64,000 bases of DNA from Tillus elongatus (GCA_964006375.1 OZ023267.1:28890739-28954738), one strand, 5' to 3'. Shown: positions 1-11,999, numbered from the stretch's first letter. The notes: generated from the letters alone by a model not told the origin. A program made the numbers and translations.

Positions 1-506
1 AAGAGCTAGACGTAGAATAAACTTTTCAGCATTGGATTATTTTGAGAACACATTTATGTACACTAAAATCCATAGTTGACATTTTGTTAGTGGTCAAGTT
101 ATATTTCTTTTTGTGACATTATTTACAAACCGACATCTACTTAACTATAACGAATTTTGCCGTCTGTCTTCGAATTCAATGCAGGTTTATTGGGTTTACT
201 GCCATTTATGTTGGAATGAAACTTATAAGATCAAAGATAATATCCGGGACAGTTTGCAGACTTATCTAATGATTTTCCATCGACTGGAGACTACAAAATT
301 CATTTATATACGTTTTGTATAACCCTGTTATGTTCAATCATTTTGTAAAAGCAATAAAAATAATACTATATCTGTCGTGGGTGAAATAATTTAAGCTGCA
401 AGGTCTTGCATAAAAATTATTTTAAACCTGTAAGTAACATATAATCGATTAAAATTAACTAAGTTATGCATGCATGTCAATGTGTCTAGATCTATTGGTA
501 TTTATA
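1..506. other. no recognisable feature
   Basis: AT-rich DNA up to the edge of the IS630-like element. Only short chance reading frames occur, and none resembles a known protein. No tandem or inverted repeat is obvious by eye. Confidence 0.5.
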
Positions 507-891
507 CAGGTGGCGCATTGAAAACGAAACAGACCGATTTGCGTCCAGAGAATTTTTTTTAAGAACACTGAAACACGTCAATTTTAATATTGAGGGGGAC
601 ATGTTTTGACATAAAACTTAACTTTGTCACATCAACCCCTTAAGAGTGATGATAATAACCCTTATATTTTAAATAGGGAACATGGGTCGAGTGTTACATC
701 ATTTGAAAGCTCTTTCTTTTCTGAATTCAGCACACAAATTTTTTTGGAAGTTTTATCGACTCGTTTAAAAAATATTCACAGTTGGAGTTGCATGAACGTA
801 TTTCATTCATTGCGATTAGAAATGCCCTAATTAGTCAATTTCTCGTAAAAAAATAACTAAAAAATAAAACCAAACATTCAAAAATGTTTAT

Positions 892-1955
892 TTAGTTAAG
901 TAAGTGTTCAAATTGTTGACCACCAGCTTCCGTATAAAAGTACAAATTTTGTTCAAAACGAGCTCTGGCATTCTGGAGCATTTGTGGATTTATTAGACGG
1001 CATTCTTCAACAATGCGTCGTCGTAATTCTTCCAGAGACTCCGGTTCTGTTGCGAAATTTCTACTCTTTAAATGGCCCCATAGAAAGAAGTCTAAAGGAG
1101 TTAAATCCGGTGATCTAGGGGGGCACTCAATAGCACCTCTACGCACAATACATTGCGCTGGAAACTCTCTGTTTAAAAACTCCCTAACACGTTGTGAAAA
1201 ATGCGGAGGAGCTCTATCTTGTTGAAACACTAATTGATTTTCTTGATAGCGATCATCATTTTCAACAATGTCAATTAGTAGGGGGTAAACGATATCTTTT
1301 AGTAACTCCAAATACGTTTTGCCACTCAAATTCCCATCGAGAAAAATTGGTCCGATTAAACGGTCTCCAAAAATGCCAGTCCAGCTGTGGAGTTTGAGTG
1401 TGGACATCGTGAAATTTTCTTGGATTATTATCTGCCCAATAACGACAATTATGACGATTGACTGTAGAGTTTAATAAAAACGTACACTCGTCTGAAAAAC
1501 AGATATTGAACAGAAAGTTCCCGTTAGCTATTCGTGCAGTCATAACTTCACAAAACTCCAGCCGCCGATCAAAATCATCTTCATTCACAAAATGAATTTT
1601 ATACGGGTGAAATTTATGATGCTACAATATTCGCTGAATAGTTCTTCTTTTGATGTTTGAAACAGTGGCCAATTTTGTCGTGCTCAAAGTTGGGTCTGCA
1701 GAAATTTCTCCTAAAACTTCAATCTCAGTAGTCTCATTTATAACCGGAAATTCACGTTCAGGATCCCGTTTTTTTTTTTTGTTGGCTACTGAACTACTTT
1801 GTCGAAACTTTGCAACTAACTCCAAAATGTATTTTCTGTTAACATGTCTGTTCGGATGTCGTTCATTAAACAAATTTGCGGTACGGTTGGCACAGTCATC
1901 GTTTTTGAAAAAAAACAGTAATTATTTCAACTCTTTCTTCTACAGAATACACCAT
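892..1955 (-). pseudogene. IS630-like transposase, DD41D type, broken
   Basis: Cut-and-paste DDE/D transposase relic. Reading the minus strand from the ATG at 1955, the N-terminus (VYSVEERVEII, then FNERHPNRHVNRK) is the helix-turn-helix DUF4817 domain. The catalytic part follows: a first Asp in FSDECTF, a second in QQDRAPPHF and a third in LTPLDFFLWG. Counting residues gives 41 between the second and third Asp, as in DD41D (rosa/Visitor-like) members. Lesions seen against copy 2: one extra T in a T-run near codon 13, an amber codon just after the QRIL motif (about 1622), and an 11-bp deletion near 1385 that shifts the frame. The C-terminus (GGQQFEHLLN) is intact. Not functional as it stands. 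Confidence 0.9.
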
Positions 1956-2021
1956 TGTGAAATTAATTTTCGGTAGTACTATCAAGTGTCAAACCGACCG
2001 ATAAACTGAAATAATAAACCG

Positions 2022-2131
2022 CATTTCTCTCATTCCGATAATAAATGTTCTGATAGTCAATTTTTTGTTTACAAACCAACAAAACATTGACTATCAGCAC
2101 ATTTCTTATCGGAATGAGTGAAATGCGTTTT
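2022..2131. repeat. internal palindrome of IS630-like element
   Basis: Two arms of about 42 bp (from CGCATTTCTCTCATTCCG near 2023, and its near-complement ending near 2131) flank a short spacer with TTTGTTTACAAACC. The same palindrome is in copy 2 at about 12725-12835. It sits just upstream of the transposase start, so it may be a subterminal transposase-binding or promoter structure. That role is inferred. Confidence 0.75.
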
Positions 2132-2559
2132 TGCATCTTCAACTATGAATAATTTTTAAACGAGTTGATAAAACTTTCAAAAAAATTGTTATCACCACCC
2201 TTAAGGGGTTGATGTGACAAAGTTGAGTTTTATGTCCAAACATGTCCCCCTCAGTATTAATATTGACGTGTTTCAGCGTTTATTAAAAAAATTCTCTTGA
2301 CGCAGTTCGGTCTGTTTCGTTTTCAATGCGCCACCCTATATATGTCATCCGATAGACGTTGTCAAAAGCTTTTAGGTTGTATTCATTGCGGCTGTAGTAA
2401 ACGTATAGTTCAAGTCCAACAGTTCAAGTTATATAAGTCGAGATAACTCAGCTACGAGGAGGTAGTGAAAAGTATATAACCTACAAACGAGAACATAATA
2501 AATTTTAAAAACAAAACCTTATATATTCAACATAATCTTACACATTTAGTAGGACGTTC

Positions 2560-2860
2560 ATAAAGCAATTCTACACATTTTAAAATTAGTTATTTATATT
2601 GATCTTCAAATCACTCCAGAGCCGTACATATGGCTTTGTTATTTGTCGAAAATCGTTTACCTTTCAAATGTTTTTTGAGCTTTAGGAATAAATAATAGCT
2701 TGATGGTGCTAAATCTGGAGAATATGGCAGGTGGTTAATCAATTGTAAATTAATTTTATCAATTGTTTCCAGACCAAACAACGACTTGTGAGCAGCGGCG
2801 TTGTCTTACAAAAAGAGCACATCTTTGAGCAGTTTTCGCCGGAATTTTCCACAACTTTTT
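2560..2860 (-). pseudogene. mariner transposase C-terminal fragment
   Basis: Minus-strand translation gives a mariner catalytic block: VLFL, a stop, DNAAAHKS, then LPYSPDLAPS..YYLFLKLKKHLKGKRF. The second catalytic Asp (DNA motif) is present. The third position reads SS where mariners have SD. The stop directly before DNA replaces the usual His. Only the C-terminal part remains, with no clear terminal repeats, so this is an old relic. Confidence 0.8.
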
Positions 2861-2879
2861 TGTTTTTAGCAAACTTTCG

Positions 2880-4405
<1,526 letters not shown>

Positions 4406-4409
4406 GCAG

Positions 4410-4984
4410 ATAGCTTGGTGATTTGTCTCCACTGCTTCCGATCTCTTGCAATGGTCCTTATGAACTCGCCGATGCCAAAGTGAATGTTTACTTTACCACC
4501 TAGGCATCTTACCAGTTGTTTCTCCTTTTAGATAATATATTCTGTATACAGAACTGGCGGCTTCAAATACGCAACCTAACAATGAGGTTATAAAATGTAA
4601 AAAACAAAATTAATCGGTACCTTTTTCTGTTGAAAATAATTTCCACAAGTACAATGGCTTTTATTCTATTTCAATATATTAAGTATTTACAGAGGTACAA
4701 TTTTTATCAATTTAATACAGCGCTGTCGATCTCATACTATGTTCGTCAGAGTGAGGGAACTGCCGACGTCACTATCGCCGATCGAGTTACTATGCAGTTT
4801 TTATAAAACTATTTTCTGACATAATGTACAAAGGCGATAACATGAACTAAATAAACACACTTTAATCACAGTAAAATATATAATATCAACATCCATTAGA
4901 ACGAGTGATCGGCGTTGGTGATTTAATTATTTTTTTAATTTCAACAACACACCACGAGGGCTTACAGCCTAAATACTATCGTAC
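4410..4984. other. no recognisable feature
   Basis: AT-rich sequence between family B and a LINE 3' end. No coding or repeat signal could be assigned. Confidence 0.4.
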
Positions 4985-5690
4985 CATGGGTGTCGACAAG
5001 GAGGAAAGAGGCAACTTGTTAATTCTGGATTTGAAGGTTTGGAGGTTCGGGGGAGAAGAAAAAAACATGTGCCGGCAAGGAATTCCACAACTTGGAAGTC
5101 CTCGGGACAAAAGAGCGGGCATACCAAGATGTTCTATGTCTGGTGACCTGGTAGGTAAAAGAGTGCATTCGCTCTGTTCCCCAGGTAGATCTGTTGGGGA
5201 CAGCAGGTGGGGGAACTATGGAGGAATGCTACTCTGAGCAGTGCCCGTGCAGATATCTATAAAAGAGAGAGAGGTCAACAGCGGCACGTCGGTGGGCAAG
5301 GGATGGCAACCTTTGGGTGAGGGTAGGGTCACCAATGAGACGTATAGCACTCTTCTGAATGGAGTCCAGGATAGCGAGTGTAGAAGCGGCAGCAGCACTC
5401 CAGATGTGGGAGCAGTATTCGAGGTTTTGTCTTATTTGTGAAGTATATAAGGTATAGAGATTAGCTGGTGAAAAGTATTTGCGGAAGAGTAAACCTAATT
5501 TCTTAGCAGCCGCTTCTGCAATTGATGTGACATGTTGGTGCCAATTGAGATTTCGATCCACAGAAATGCCAACAAGTGAAAAGGACTCATTACTTTGAAT
5601 AACTTGGTTGTTTATTCTGATGGGTCTAGGGCTGGTGTATCTCTTATGAGAAAGAAAGCAAGACTGTGGTCATATCAGCGGTCCCGTGGC
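4985..5690 (-). mobile_element. non-LTR retrotransposon 3' fragment (CR1/Jockey-like RT tail), copy 1
   Basis: Minus-strand translation gives the post-catalytic part of a LINE reverse transcriptase: VDRNLNWHQHVTSIAEAAAKK, then LYTSQIRQNLEYCSHIWSAA, IQKSAIRLIGDP, LSLFYRYLHGHCS, and after a small frame change WNSLPAHVF and FKSRINKLPL. This is the standard thumb/connection region; palm motifs are absent because the copy is 5' truncated. It shares its 3' end (plus strand GGGTGTCGACAAGGAGG) with the pieces at 9828-10215 and 10226-11145. Confidence 0.85.
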
Positions 5691-5699
5691 ATTCCATAA

Positions 5700-6168
5700 T
5701 GTGAGAAGAAATCTGGGCGTGGCTTATTTTAATCAACTTTAAAAAATCCAACGGCATTATTCAAGTTAGGCAGCTCATTCCAATAATTTTTCAAAAAATC
5801 CTTTTTAGGCTCATTCACTCATGTAATCCACAATGCCATGATCTCGGTAAATGTTGTACTATTTGCAGCTAACAGAAAAAAACATATTTCAGTGCAATTA
5901 TTGCATTATATTAATTTACTTCCTGGTCTAGCATATAATATACTTTGGCCTGAAACTAAAGTGCTAAACTGTCTGAGTTTATGTATTTATAATCAAAAAA
6001 ATCTTAGAAAAAGCTCCTTAATGACGATATCACGATTTTGCCCTTATTATTTTATTTCAAGGTGCCGTTGTAACGCAGGATACTAGGCGTGAGCCTGAAA
6101 AACGATAACTCCCACCGATGTTTTTTGGTGGGAACAGCGAGATGTTTACCTGGTCAGGTAATAATACT
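5700..6168. other. no recognisable feature
   Basis: Nothing recognised. A TTACCTGGTCAGGTAA palindrome lies near 6147, just before the retrozyme fragment. Confidence 0.4.
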
Positions 6169-6174
6169 AATATT

Positions 6175-6275
6175 GGTGTAAGGCTAGATGCATTTTCACA
6201 ACAACTAGAACCGTAGACCGGTTTCGCTCTCATTAGAGCTCGTCAGTACGGCATACTAATTGCAGCAAAAATACA
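6175..6275 (-). repeat. retrozyme-like repeat, left part (split by LINE)
   Basis: Matches the unit of the tandem array at 62085-63142 (GGCTAGATGCATTTTCACAA through GCATACTAATTGCAGC). It contains a complete hammerhead motif at 6211-6251. The unit resumes at 7984 after the Jockey-like LINE, which duplicated about 18 bp of target (6258-6275 and 7984-8000). Confidence 0.85.
6211..6251 (-). ncRNA. type I hammerhead ribozyme, intact core (retrozyme family)
   Basis: On the minus strand: stem I CCGTA pairs with TACGG (5 bp). The core is CTGACGA (CUGANGA consensus). Stem II is GCTCT-AATG-AGAGC (5 bp, 4-nt loop), then GAAA. The 6-mer ACCGGT forms a self-complementary stem III and is followed by the cleavage-site C. 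Every conserved hammerhead position is present. Stem III has no room for a hairpin loop, so the active form is expected to be a dimer. HHRs of this design process retrozyme and PLE transcripts; activity here is inferred. Confidence 0.88.
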
Positions 6276-7983
6276 TTATTTTTTTTTTGGATACAGGAGG
6301 GAGAGATGCCTCATGCAGACCTCATTCACGGCCCCGTAAGTGCCGTGGGATATCGAGGTACTGTGAGACTCGTACTCTTAGTACACCTACTCACTAAAAC
6401 TCGCTCCCAGAGAGTACCGGACCTTAGTCCATACCTCCGTCGGAAAGATTTACACACAATGACTTTTTGGGTATGAATGTTTTCATTCTCTTTTTTCCGC
6501 GGGGGCGTTTAGTGGGTAAGTATTAGCTTTGGACGCTTATGATTATGTGGAAGTTGCTCGTCGTAGTCGGTGGCACTACGGAGAAGAGCATTTGGGTGAA
6601 AAGCGGCTTCTGCGAACTGTGTTGTGGATAATTGAGTTATAAACTCAAGTATCGAAGGCATTTCCAGATCAGAGTGAATCTAACTGTTTCGGACAAACCA
6701 TAGCGCTCCGGTAACCATTCTCAGAATTTTGTTCTTGGTGATTTGAAGGGTCGCGATGTGTGTAGCGGCCACGGTGGCCCATGCAGGTGATGCATTGGTC
6801 AAGGCTGGCCGGATAATGACTTTGTACATGAGCATTGTTTATGGACAATTTGGAATTTCTATTTACAAGTGGGAACAGCTTAGAAATGAACATCGAGGCT
6901 TTTTTTTCGAGCGTGATCGACATGGGGGCGCCATGTTAAGTGTTTGTCGAGGAAAACCCCGAGGTATTTGCCAGGGAATTAGACGGTTGTCTAATGAAAC
7001 GTGTTCGTGAGGTGTGTGTCTCCTCTTGGAAAATAGGACAGCTGAACATGTATCGGGGTTTATGGCTAGAAGGGATTTCCTATACCATGATTGCAGCTCG
7101 ACTACGGCGGTCTGAAGTCGTTCGGTTATTATCCTCGGCTGAGTGGAGCTGCTGAGGATCGTAGTGTCGTATGCGTACAGTGCGTATGTCACGTTTATGG
7201 GGGGCTGTCGGAATGTCTGCGACAAATATATTGTACATCAGAGGGGAGATAGCAGAACCCCGCGGGAGACCAGCCGTGGCTGGGTAAGTTCTAGATCTGG
7301 CTCCCAGATGTTTGACCTGGTACTTCCTCTGTTGCAGGTATGACCTCATTAGCAGAATTATAGGGAGAGGATAATTAAATGATAGAAGTTTGTTTAAGAG
7401 GCCCGCATGCCAAACCCTATCGAAGGCTTGAGCAATGTCAAGAAATATTGCACCAGTTGACTTGTTTATATTAAATCCTTCGGTGATGTTTTCCACCACT
7501 CGAAGGACTTGGTCAGTGGTGAAGTGCTGGTGTCTGAAGCCGAATTGCTCATCCGGGAGAATATGATTTTCTGAGGTGAAAGTAGCTAGCCTTTTCTGAA
7601 TCAGTTTTTCGGCGATTTTGCCGATGACTGGTAGCAGGCTTATGGGCCTGTAGTTCTGAGGGAACAGCGGATCTTTTCTGGGTTTCGGGATATTGATAAT
7701 GTCGGCAAGTTTCCACATGGAAGGAAAATGTTGAAATCGCTGCATGGGATTCATAATCATAACTAGGAATACCATAGCTTTGCGGGGAAGGTTTTTCAGG
7801 GCTACGATGGAGATTCCATCGTATCCCGGAGCTTTCATATTTTTTAATGCTTTGATTATTTGGGAAACTTCTTCGAAAGTTGTGGACTCGATAGTTGTGT
7901 CTGAGGTGGCGCGAAGCGCACTCCTGACGTAGCGATGCGTTCTTGCTACGTGCGACAGATCAACGTTGTTATAATTCGGGCTG
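6276..7983 (-). mobile_element. Jockey-like non-LTR retrotransposon, 5' truncated, inserted in retrozyme repeat
   Basis: A LINE in minus orientation with a T-run at its left edge (poly-A tail on its own strand, 6278-6288). An imperfect direct repeat flanks it: AATTGCAGCAAAAATACA on the left, AATTGCAACTAAATACA on the right. Both come from the host retrozyme unit, so this is a target-site duplication. It carries ORF2 from the RT fingers to the 3' UTR and lacks the endonuclease and ORF1. Confidence 0.9.
6669..7983 (-). pseudogene. Jockey-like LINE reverse transcriptase, frameshifted
   Basis: Open minus-strand frame of about 300 codons from the 5' truncation point to 7080. It contains KAPGYDGISI, NYRPISLLPVIGKIAEKLIQ, DEQFGFRHQH and the palm motif GAIFLDIAQAFDRVWHAGLL (first catalytic Asp), then LPRGSAISPLMYNIF. 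Two frame shifts follow near 7080-7225 and 6863-6923. The YADD box reads YAYD, losing a catalytic Asp. The later frames give the thumb region (LQSWYRKSLLAINPDT). It provides the target duplication that dates it as younger than the retrozyme. Defective. Confidence 0.9.
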
Positions 7984-8310
7984 AATTGCAACTAAATACA
8001 CCTATAAAGTAATACGGCTAAAGTAGCCAGCCTTTCAACACCAAGTGAGTGGTAAGCGTGTCGCCACCTAGTTGCGGAACCAAGTAGTATGTTGTCACGC
8101 CAGCTCCAAATAACACAAAGTGTGAAAAAATAGATACATACTTTGTCCCTATATTAGGGTAGAAATGAGCCAAGGCTGACAATTTAATAATTTGTTAGTT
8201 GGTTGTATACAGTCTCTATTTTTTAACAGTTTGTGTTATTTGGAGCTGGCGTGACAACATACTACTTGGTGCCGCAACTAGGTGGCGACACGCTCACCAC
8301 TCGCTTAGTA
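7984..8310. repeat. retrozyme-like repeat, right part with inverted second piece
   Basis: From 7984 the retrozyme unit resumes in minus sense (CCTATAAAGTAATACGG through CCAGCTCCAAATAACACAAA). Near 8140 the orientation flips, and a second partial unit runs in plus sense to 8310 (ACTTTGTCCCTATATTAGGG through GGTGGCGACACGCTCACCAC). The two pieces form a foldback of about 90-bp arms. No hammerhead is left in this part. Confidence 0.8.
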
Positions 8311-8542
8311 CTAATATTGGTATAATTTTTTCTCTTGTGCAGCTACTTTGTAAACAAGTATAAAAACTATGGATATGTGTGGTTAGGTGATAAACATACA
8401 CAGGTGAAAACATCAGCTTTGTCAAATATTGTCCAACAGAAAATTCTTATTATGTAATAATGATTTAGGGGTATATTACACATTTTGTTAATTTAAAAGA
8501 ACAAATATCCCAGCTGACAAAATTGCTTTTTGAATCCACCAG

Positions 8543-8701
8543 GTAGGTAGTGGAGAAATCCCCGTGGACGAGGACGACTGGGAAGACTGCGACGAGACAG
8601 AAGAGGAGTTCATCGGTCTACAGCCAGACGACCTGGACGCAGATAATAACAGCAATGGCAGTCGTCCGAGACGTCGAAGCTCTATATGTCCAATCTATAA
8701 C
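8543..8701 (+). CDS. putative host gene exon (unrecognised protein, part 1)
   Basis: GC-richer, strongly acidic stretch that stands out from the AT-rich surroundings. It is open from an acceptor-like AG at 8541-8542 (an in-frame stop lies just upstream). It reads SGEIPVDEDDWEDCDETEEE, then FIGLQPDDLDADNNSN and SRPRRRSSICPIYN. A GTAATG donor follows at 8702. Joined in phase 0 to the next exon it stays open. I do not recognise the protein. The acidic stretch followed by RPRRRSS looks like a cytoplasmic tail or linker. It could be a real host exon or a captured fragment. An RNA-seq junction at 8701/8761 would settle it. Confidence 0.45.
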
Positions 8702-8760
8702 GTAATGCATCTATAATATGTGACATTTGAATTTAAATTGGTAATTATATTTGCTTACAG
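8702..8760 (+). other. putative 59-bp intron
   Basis: Starts GTAATG and ends with a pyrimidine-rich TTTGCTTACAG. It contains stops in the frame of exon 1 (TAA soon after the donor). Length and acceptor are typical of short insect introns, and both sides are phase 0. Confidence 0.45.
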
Positions 8761-8988
8761 AACACCCACATACACTACGAGACCAAGAGAACATCTCTGA
8801 CCTCATCTACAACTAATTTGCCAGGTACTCCGAAACGTATGACAATGGAAAGAATGACGCAGACAGAAAATAAGTTGCCGATATGGAGACAATTCTTGTA
8901 TTGTTTGAAAGGCGATGATAAGTTTAGGAGACAGCGTCAAAGGGAAGCTGCTGCAAAAAGTAATTCCGGTAGGGCTAATTTTTTATAG
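8761..8988 (+). CDS. putative host gene exon (unrecognised protein, part 2)
   Basis: Open for 75 codons after the acceptor to a TAG at 8986. It reads NTHIHYETKRTSLTSSTTN, LPGTPKRMTMERMTQTENK, LPIWRQFLYCLKGDDKFRRQ and RQREAAAKSNSG. The region is basic and Ser/Thr-rich. A possible donor (GTAATT at 8960) could end the exon earlier, in phase 1. No transposase, RT or gag motif is present. Continuation is not evident downstream, where mariner sequence begins by 9062. Function unknown. Confidence 0.42.
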   Translation, partial: NTHIHYETKRTSLTSSTTNLPGTPKRMTMERMTQTENKLPIWRQFLYCLKGDDKFRRQRQREAAAKSNSGRANFL

Positions 8989-9061
8989 GCTTAAACAAAG
9001 TAATGAGTATTTTTTAAATAATACGAGGATCCATCAATAAATAGTTGTGTAAGGTATGAAC

Positions 9062-9826
9062 ACGCAAGTTTTTCAGAGAAATATTTTTAACGTAATATCA
9101 TTTTAAATGCATACACTTTTGCCACCGTTTCAGCTATTATTTTTTCACCCCTAAAAAAAATACCAATTGTCAAACTCATCAAAATACGCTTCTGCCTCTG
9201 CGATAATCCGAGCCATGTTTTAATGTTGGGAAATAAAAAGAAGGCACAGGAAGTCAGGTCGGGTGAGTAGTGCGACAGCAATTCGTATCGCAGTTCATTC
9301 GATTTCGTCGCTATAAATTCCGGTGAATGTGCTGGTGCGTTATCGTTGTAAAAAACACTTTTTTCTTAGCTAAATAGAGCCGTGTCTCCTTCAATTTCCT
9401 ATCGAATCGGTAAAATAATTCACTGTAGTACCGTTCCGTCTCCAAAATCTTCAAGAAGATTTTTCGCGTACTTCGAATTCCAAAAAAATCGTGGCCATAA
9501 GATTTCGGGCCGATTGGACCGTCTATGCTTTCTTCGGAGCAGATTTCCCCGGAAAATCCATTGTTTTCGCGTACTAAATACATCCAGGTTTCATTAACGA
9601 TGACTACTCGACGCAAAAACTCCTGAGAATTTCGGTTATAGAGGTCCAAACACTGCTTCGACATTGGCAGCCGTATCCGCTTCTTGTCCACCGTGTGCAG
9701 TAGCGACAGCAATCGGGCCAACAGCTTTCTCATTCTTAACTGATCATGTAAAATATTGATTGCCGTTCCATACGATACGCCTATAGCTCTACTACTTTGC
9801 GCACTTTTTTTATATTTCAACAACAC
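9062..9826 (-). pseudogene. mariner transposase relic
   Basis: Minus-strand translation matches mariner order: SRAIGVSYGTAINILHDQL, MRKLLARLLSLLHTVDKKR, FLRRVVIVNETWMYLV (first catalytic position reads N where D is expected), ETERYYSELFYRFDRKLKE, LYLAKKKVFF, then after a frame change SHYSPDLTSCAFFLFPNI. The third catalytic Asp is also lost (SCAFF for PSDYxLF). Multiple frame changes show an old copy. The right edge is cut by a LINE fragment at 9828. Confidence 0.85.
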
Positions 9827-9827
9827 A

Positions 9828-10215
9828 CATTCGCTCTGTTCCCCTGGCCGATCTGTTGGGGGCAGCAGGTGAAGGAACTATGGAAGAAAGCGCCTCTGAG
9901 CAGTGCCCGTGCAGATATCTATAAAAGAGGGAGAGGTCACCAACGGCTAGGGATGGCAGCCTTTGGGTGAGGGTAGGATCACCGATGAGACGTATAGCTC
10001 TCTTCTGAATGGAGTCCAGGATAGCGAGTGTAGAAGCGGCAGCAGCGCCCCAGATGTGGGAGCAGTATTCGAGGTTTGGTCCTATTTGTGAAGTATATAA
10101 GGTATAGAGATTAGCTGGTTAAAAGTATTTGCGAGCCCGGAAGAGGAAACCTAATTTCTTAGCAGCCGCTTCTGCAATTGATGTGACATGATGGTGTCAA
10201 TTGAGATTTCTATAC
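9828..10215 (-). mobile_element. non-LTR retrotransposon RT-tail fragment, copy 2
   Basis: Same sequence as the RT tail at 4985-5690 but shorter. It covers the block from the HSFTY-type region to the NWHQH-equivalent start. It ends at a short inverted repeat (GAGATTTCT..AGAAATCTC, 10202-10225) that separates it from copy 3. Translation keeps the LFYRYL..HGHCSE region on the minus strand. Fragment only. Confidence 0.8.
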
Positions 10216-10225
10216 ACAGAAATCT

Positions 10226-11145
10226 CAACCGTGGGTGTCGACAAGGAGGAAAGAGCCAACTTGTTAATTCTGGACTTGAAGGTTCGGAGGAGAAGGAGAA
10301 ACATGTGCCGGCAAGCAATTCCACAACATGGGAGTCCTCGGGACAAAAAAGCGGGAATAACAAGATGTTCTATGTCTGGTGACCTGGACAGTAAAAGGGT
10401 GCATTCGCTCTGTTCCCCTGGTAGATCTGTTGAGGGCAGCAGGTGGAGAAAGTATGGAAGAAAGCTCCTCTGATCAGTGCCCGTGCAGATATCTATAAAA
10501 GAGAGAGAGGTCACCAACGGCACGTCGCTGGGCAAGGGATGGCAGTCTATGGGTGAGAGTAGGGTCACCGATGAGACGTATAGCTCTCTTCTGAGCGGAG
10601 TCCAAGATAGTGAGTGTAGAGGCGGCAGCGGCACCCCAGATGTGGGAGCAGTGTTCGAGGTTTGGCCTTATTTGTAAAGTATATAAGGTATAGAGATTAG
10701 CTGGTGAAAGGAATTCGCGAGCCCGGAAGAATAAACCAATTCCTTAGCAGCCGCCTCTGCAATTGATGTAACATGTTGGTGCCAATTGAGATTTCGATCC
10801 ACAGAAATCCCAACAAGTGAAAAGGACTCATTACTTTGAATAACTTGGTTGTTTATTGTGATGGGTCTAGGGCTGGTGTTTCTCTTATGAGAAAGAAAGC
10901 AAGACTGTGATTTGGTGGGGTTGGATTGTACAAGATTTCTACTTCCCCAGTCCAATATTTTTTGGAGATCCACGGGAATAGAACCCTCCATGAGTCAGCG
11001 ATCCTCATCTAATTAGGCTAAAGAGACAGGCTTAGAATATTGTATATTTAAGTGGACGGTGCTGTCGTCTGCGTAACTGTGAACTGGGTTGGATGTGCTA
11101 GAGAGGAGCTCATTGCTGTGGAGAAGAAATAAAGTAGGGGCTATT
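10226..11145 (-). mobile_element. non-LTR retrotransposon RT fragment with YADD motif, copy 3
   Basis: Longest copy of this LINE. Minus strand from about 11145: SNELLSSTSNPVHSYADDST (catalytic YADD intact), then GSIPVDLQKILDWGSRNLVQ, NPTKSQSCFLSHKRN, ISVDRNLNWHQHVTSIAEAA, and after a frame change HIWGAAAAST and WNSL-type 3' motifs. The reading frame is broken at least at about 10670 and about 10990. The 3' end shares GGGTGTCGACAAGGAGG with copy 1. It lies head to tail with copy 2. Confidence 0.87.
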
Positions 11146-11690
11146 TATTAGAAAACGAATTTCATCAAACATCTGGTATTCTGTGCTAAAATTAAATTTC
11201 GGATTGGATGTGTGGGGGTGGATTTTTGTTGCTAAAGTGGCGTAAAAGTCTCAAAACATAGAAAACCTGATTCCGGGGGGAAAATTTTTTTGTCTGTTGG
11301 TCTGTCGGTCTATCGGTCTGTCGGCATGTACGTCTGTCTGTTAATAGGCTCAATAACTTTCGAACGAATTGAGTTATCTTCTTCAAATTTGGTATCCAAT
11401 TAGCTTTCGACAAAGGAACGCTTCAAATTGTTTTTGGATAAGATCGCTTAAGGGAGTAGGGGATAAATAAGTGGTGATTGGGTGAAAATTGACATTTTTT
11501 CAATTAAACTCGAGTAATATAACGTTTCAAAAGTCTATGACTACAACAATACAAATATTTTCTTTGTGGTCAAGTTATGGGCCCTAAATTCGTTCCATGA
11601 GAATGTCTTTCTGAAGAAAGTAAATTATTAGTTATGTGCAAGTTATGGTTCAATTTTCAGCACCATTTTTTAATATTTTAGTTTGAAAAT
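11146..11690 (+). repeat. dispersed repeat family A, copy A1 (partial)
   Basis: Part of a roughly 0.9-1.1 kb element found six times in the window. Hallmarks are a pyrimidine-purine run of GTCTGTCGGTC type, AACTTTCGAACGAATTGAG, CTTCAAATTTGGTATCCA and CATCAAACATCTGGTATTCT. The right end reads CAATTTTCAGCACCATT. It lacks the left terminal hairpin. No protein-coding capacity is visible. Confidence 0.8.
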
Positions 11691-11701
11691 GTACCCATTT
11701 T

Positions 11702-11995
11702 ACTTCCACATCGTCAGTACGTAAAGTATGGCATCGGCGACAAAAATGTCAAATTTTTTTTTCGTTTAAACGCCGTAATAAGTACCAAAACATATAGAAA
11801 ACATGATTTTTATACGAATTTTTTTATGTCTGTCGCTCTGTATGTCTGTCTGTATGTAGCCACGATAACTTTAGAACGAATTGAGAGATCGTCTTCAAAT
11901 TTTGTATACAGTTAGCACCCGATAAACAAGCGGTTCGGATTGTTTTTGGGTAAAATCTCTCCAGGGGGTAGAGGATGAATGGGGGATGATCTGGT
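11702..11995 (+). repeat. dispersed repeat family A, copy A2 (left end)
   Basis: Begins with the family's left terminus (CTTCCACATCGT, then GGCATCGGCGACAAAAA) and includes the GTCTGTC run. It is cut near 11995, where IS630-like transposase sequence begins. It follows A1 head to tail. Confidence 0.75.
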
Positions 11996-11999
11996 GAAT

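Larger units (their letters stand above)
507..2338 (-). mobile_element. IS630/Tc1-like DNA transposon (DUF4817 type), copy 1
   Basis: Both ends carry GGTGGCGCATTGAAAACGAA (start at 509; reverse complement near 2335). The similarity runs inward for over 150 bp, so the terminal inverted repeats are long. TA dinucleotides flank both ends, as expected for the TA target duplication of this superfamily. The element is about 1.83 kb and holds one transposase gene on the minus strand. A second, truncated copy in the opposite orientation lies at 12441-13635. The right side contains an internal palindrome at about 2022-2131. Confidence 0.9.
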
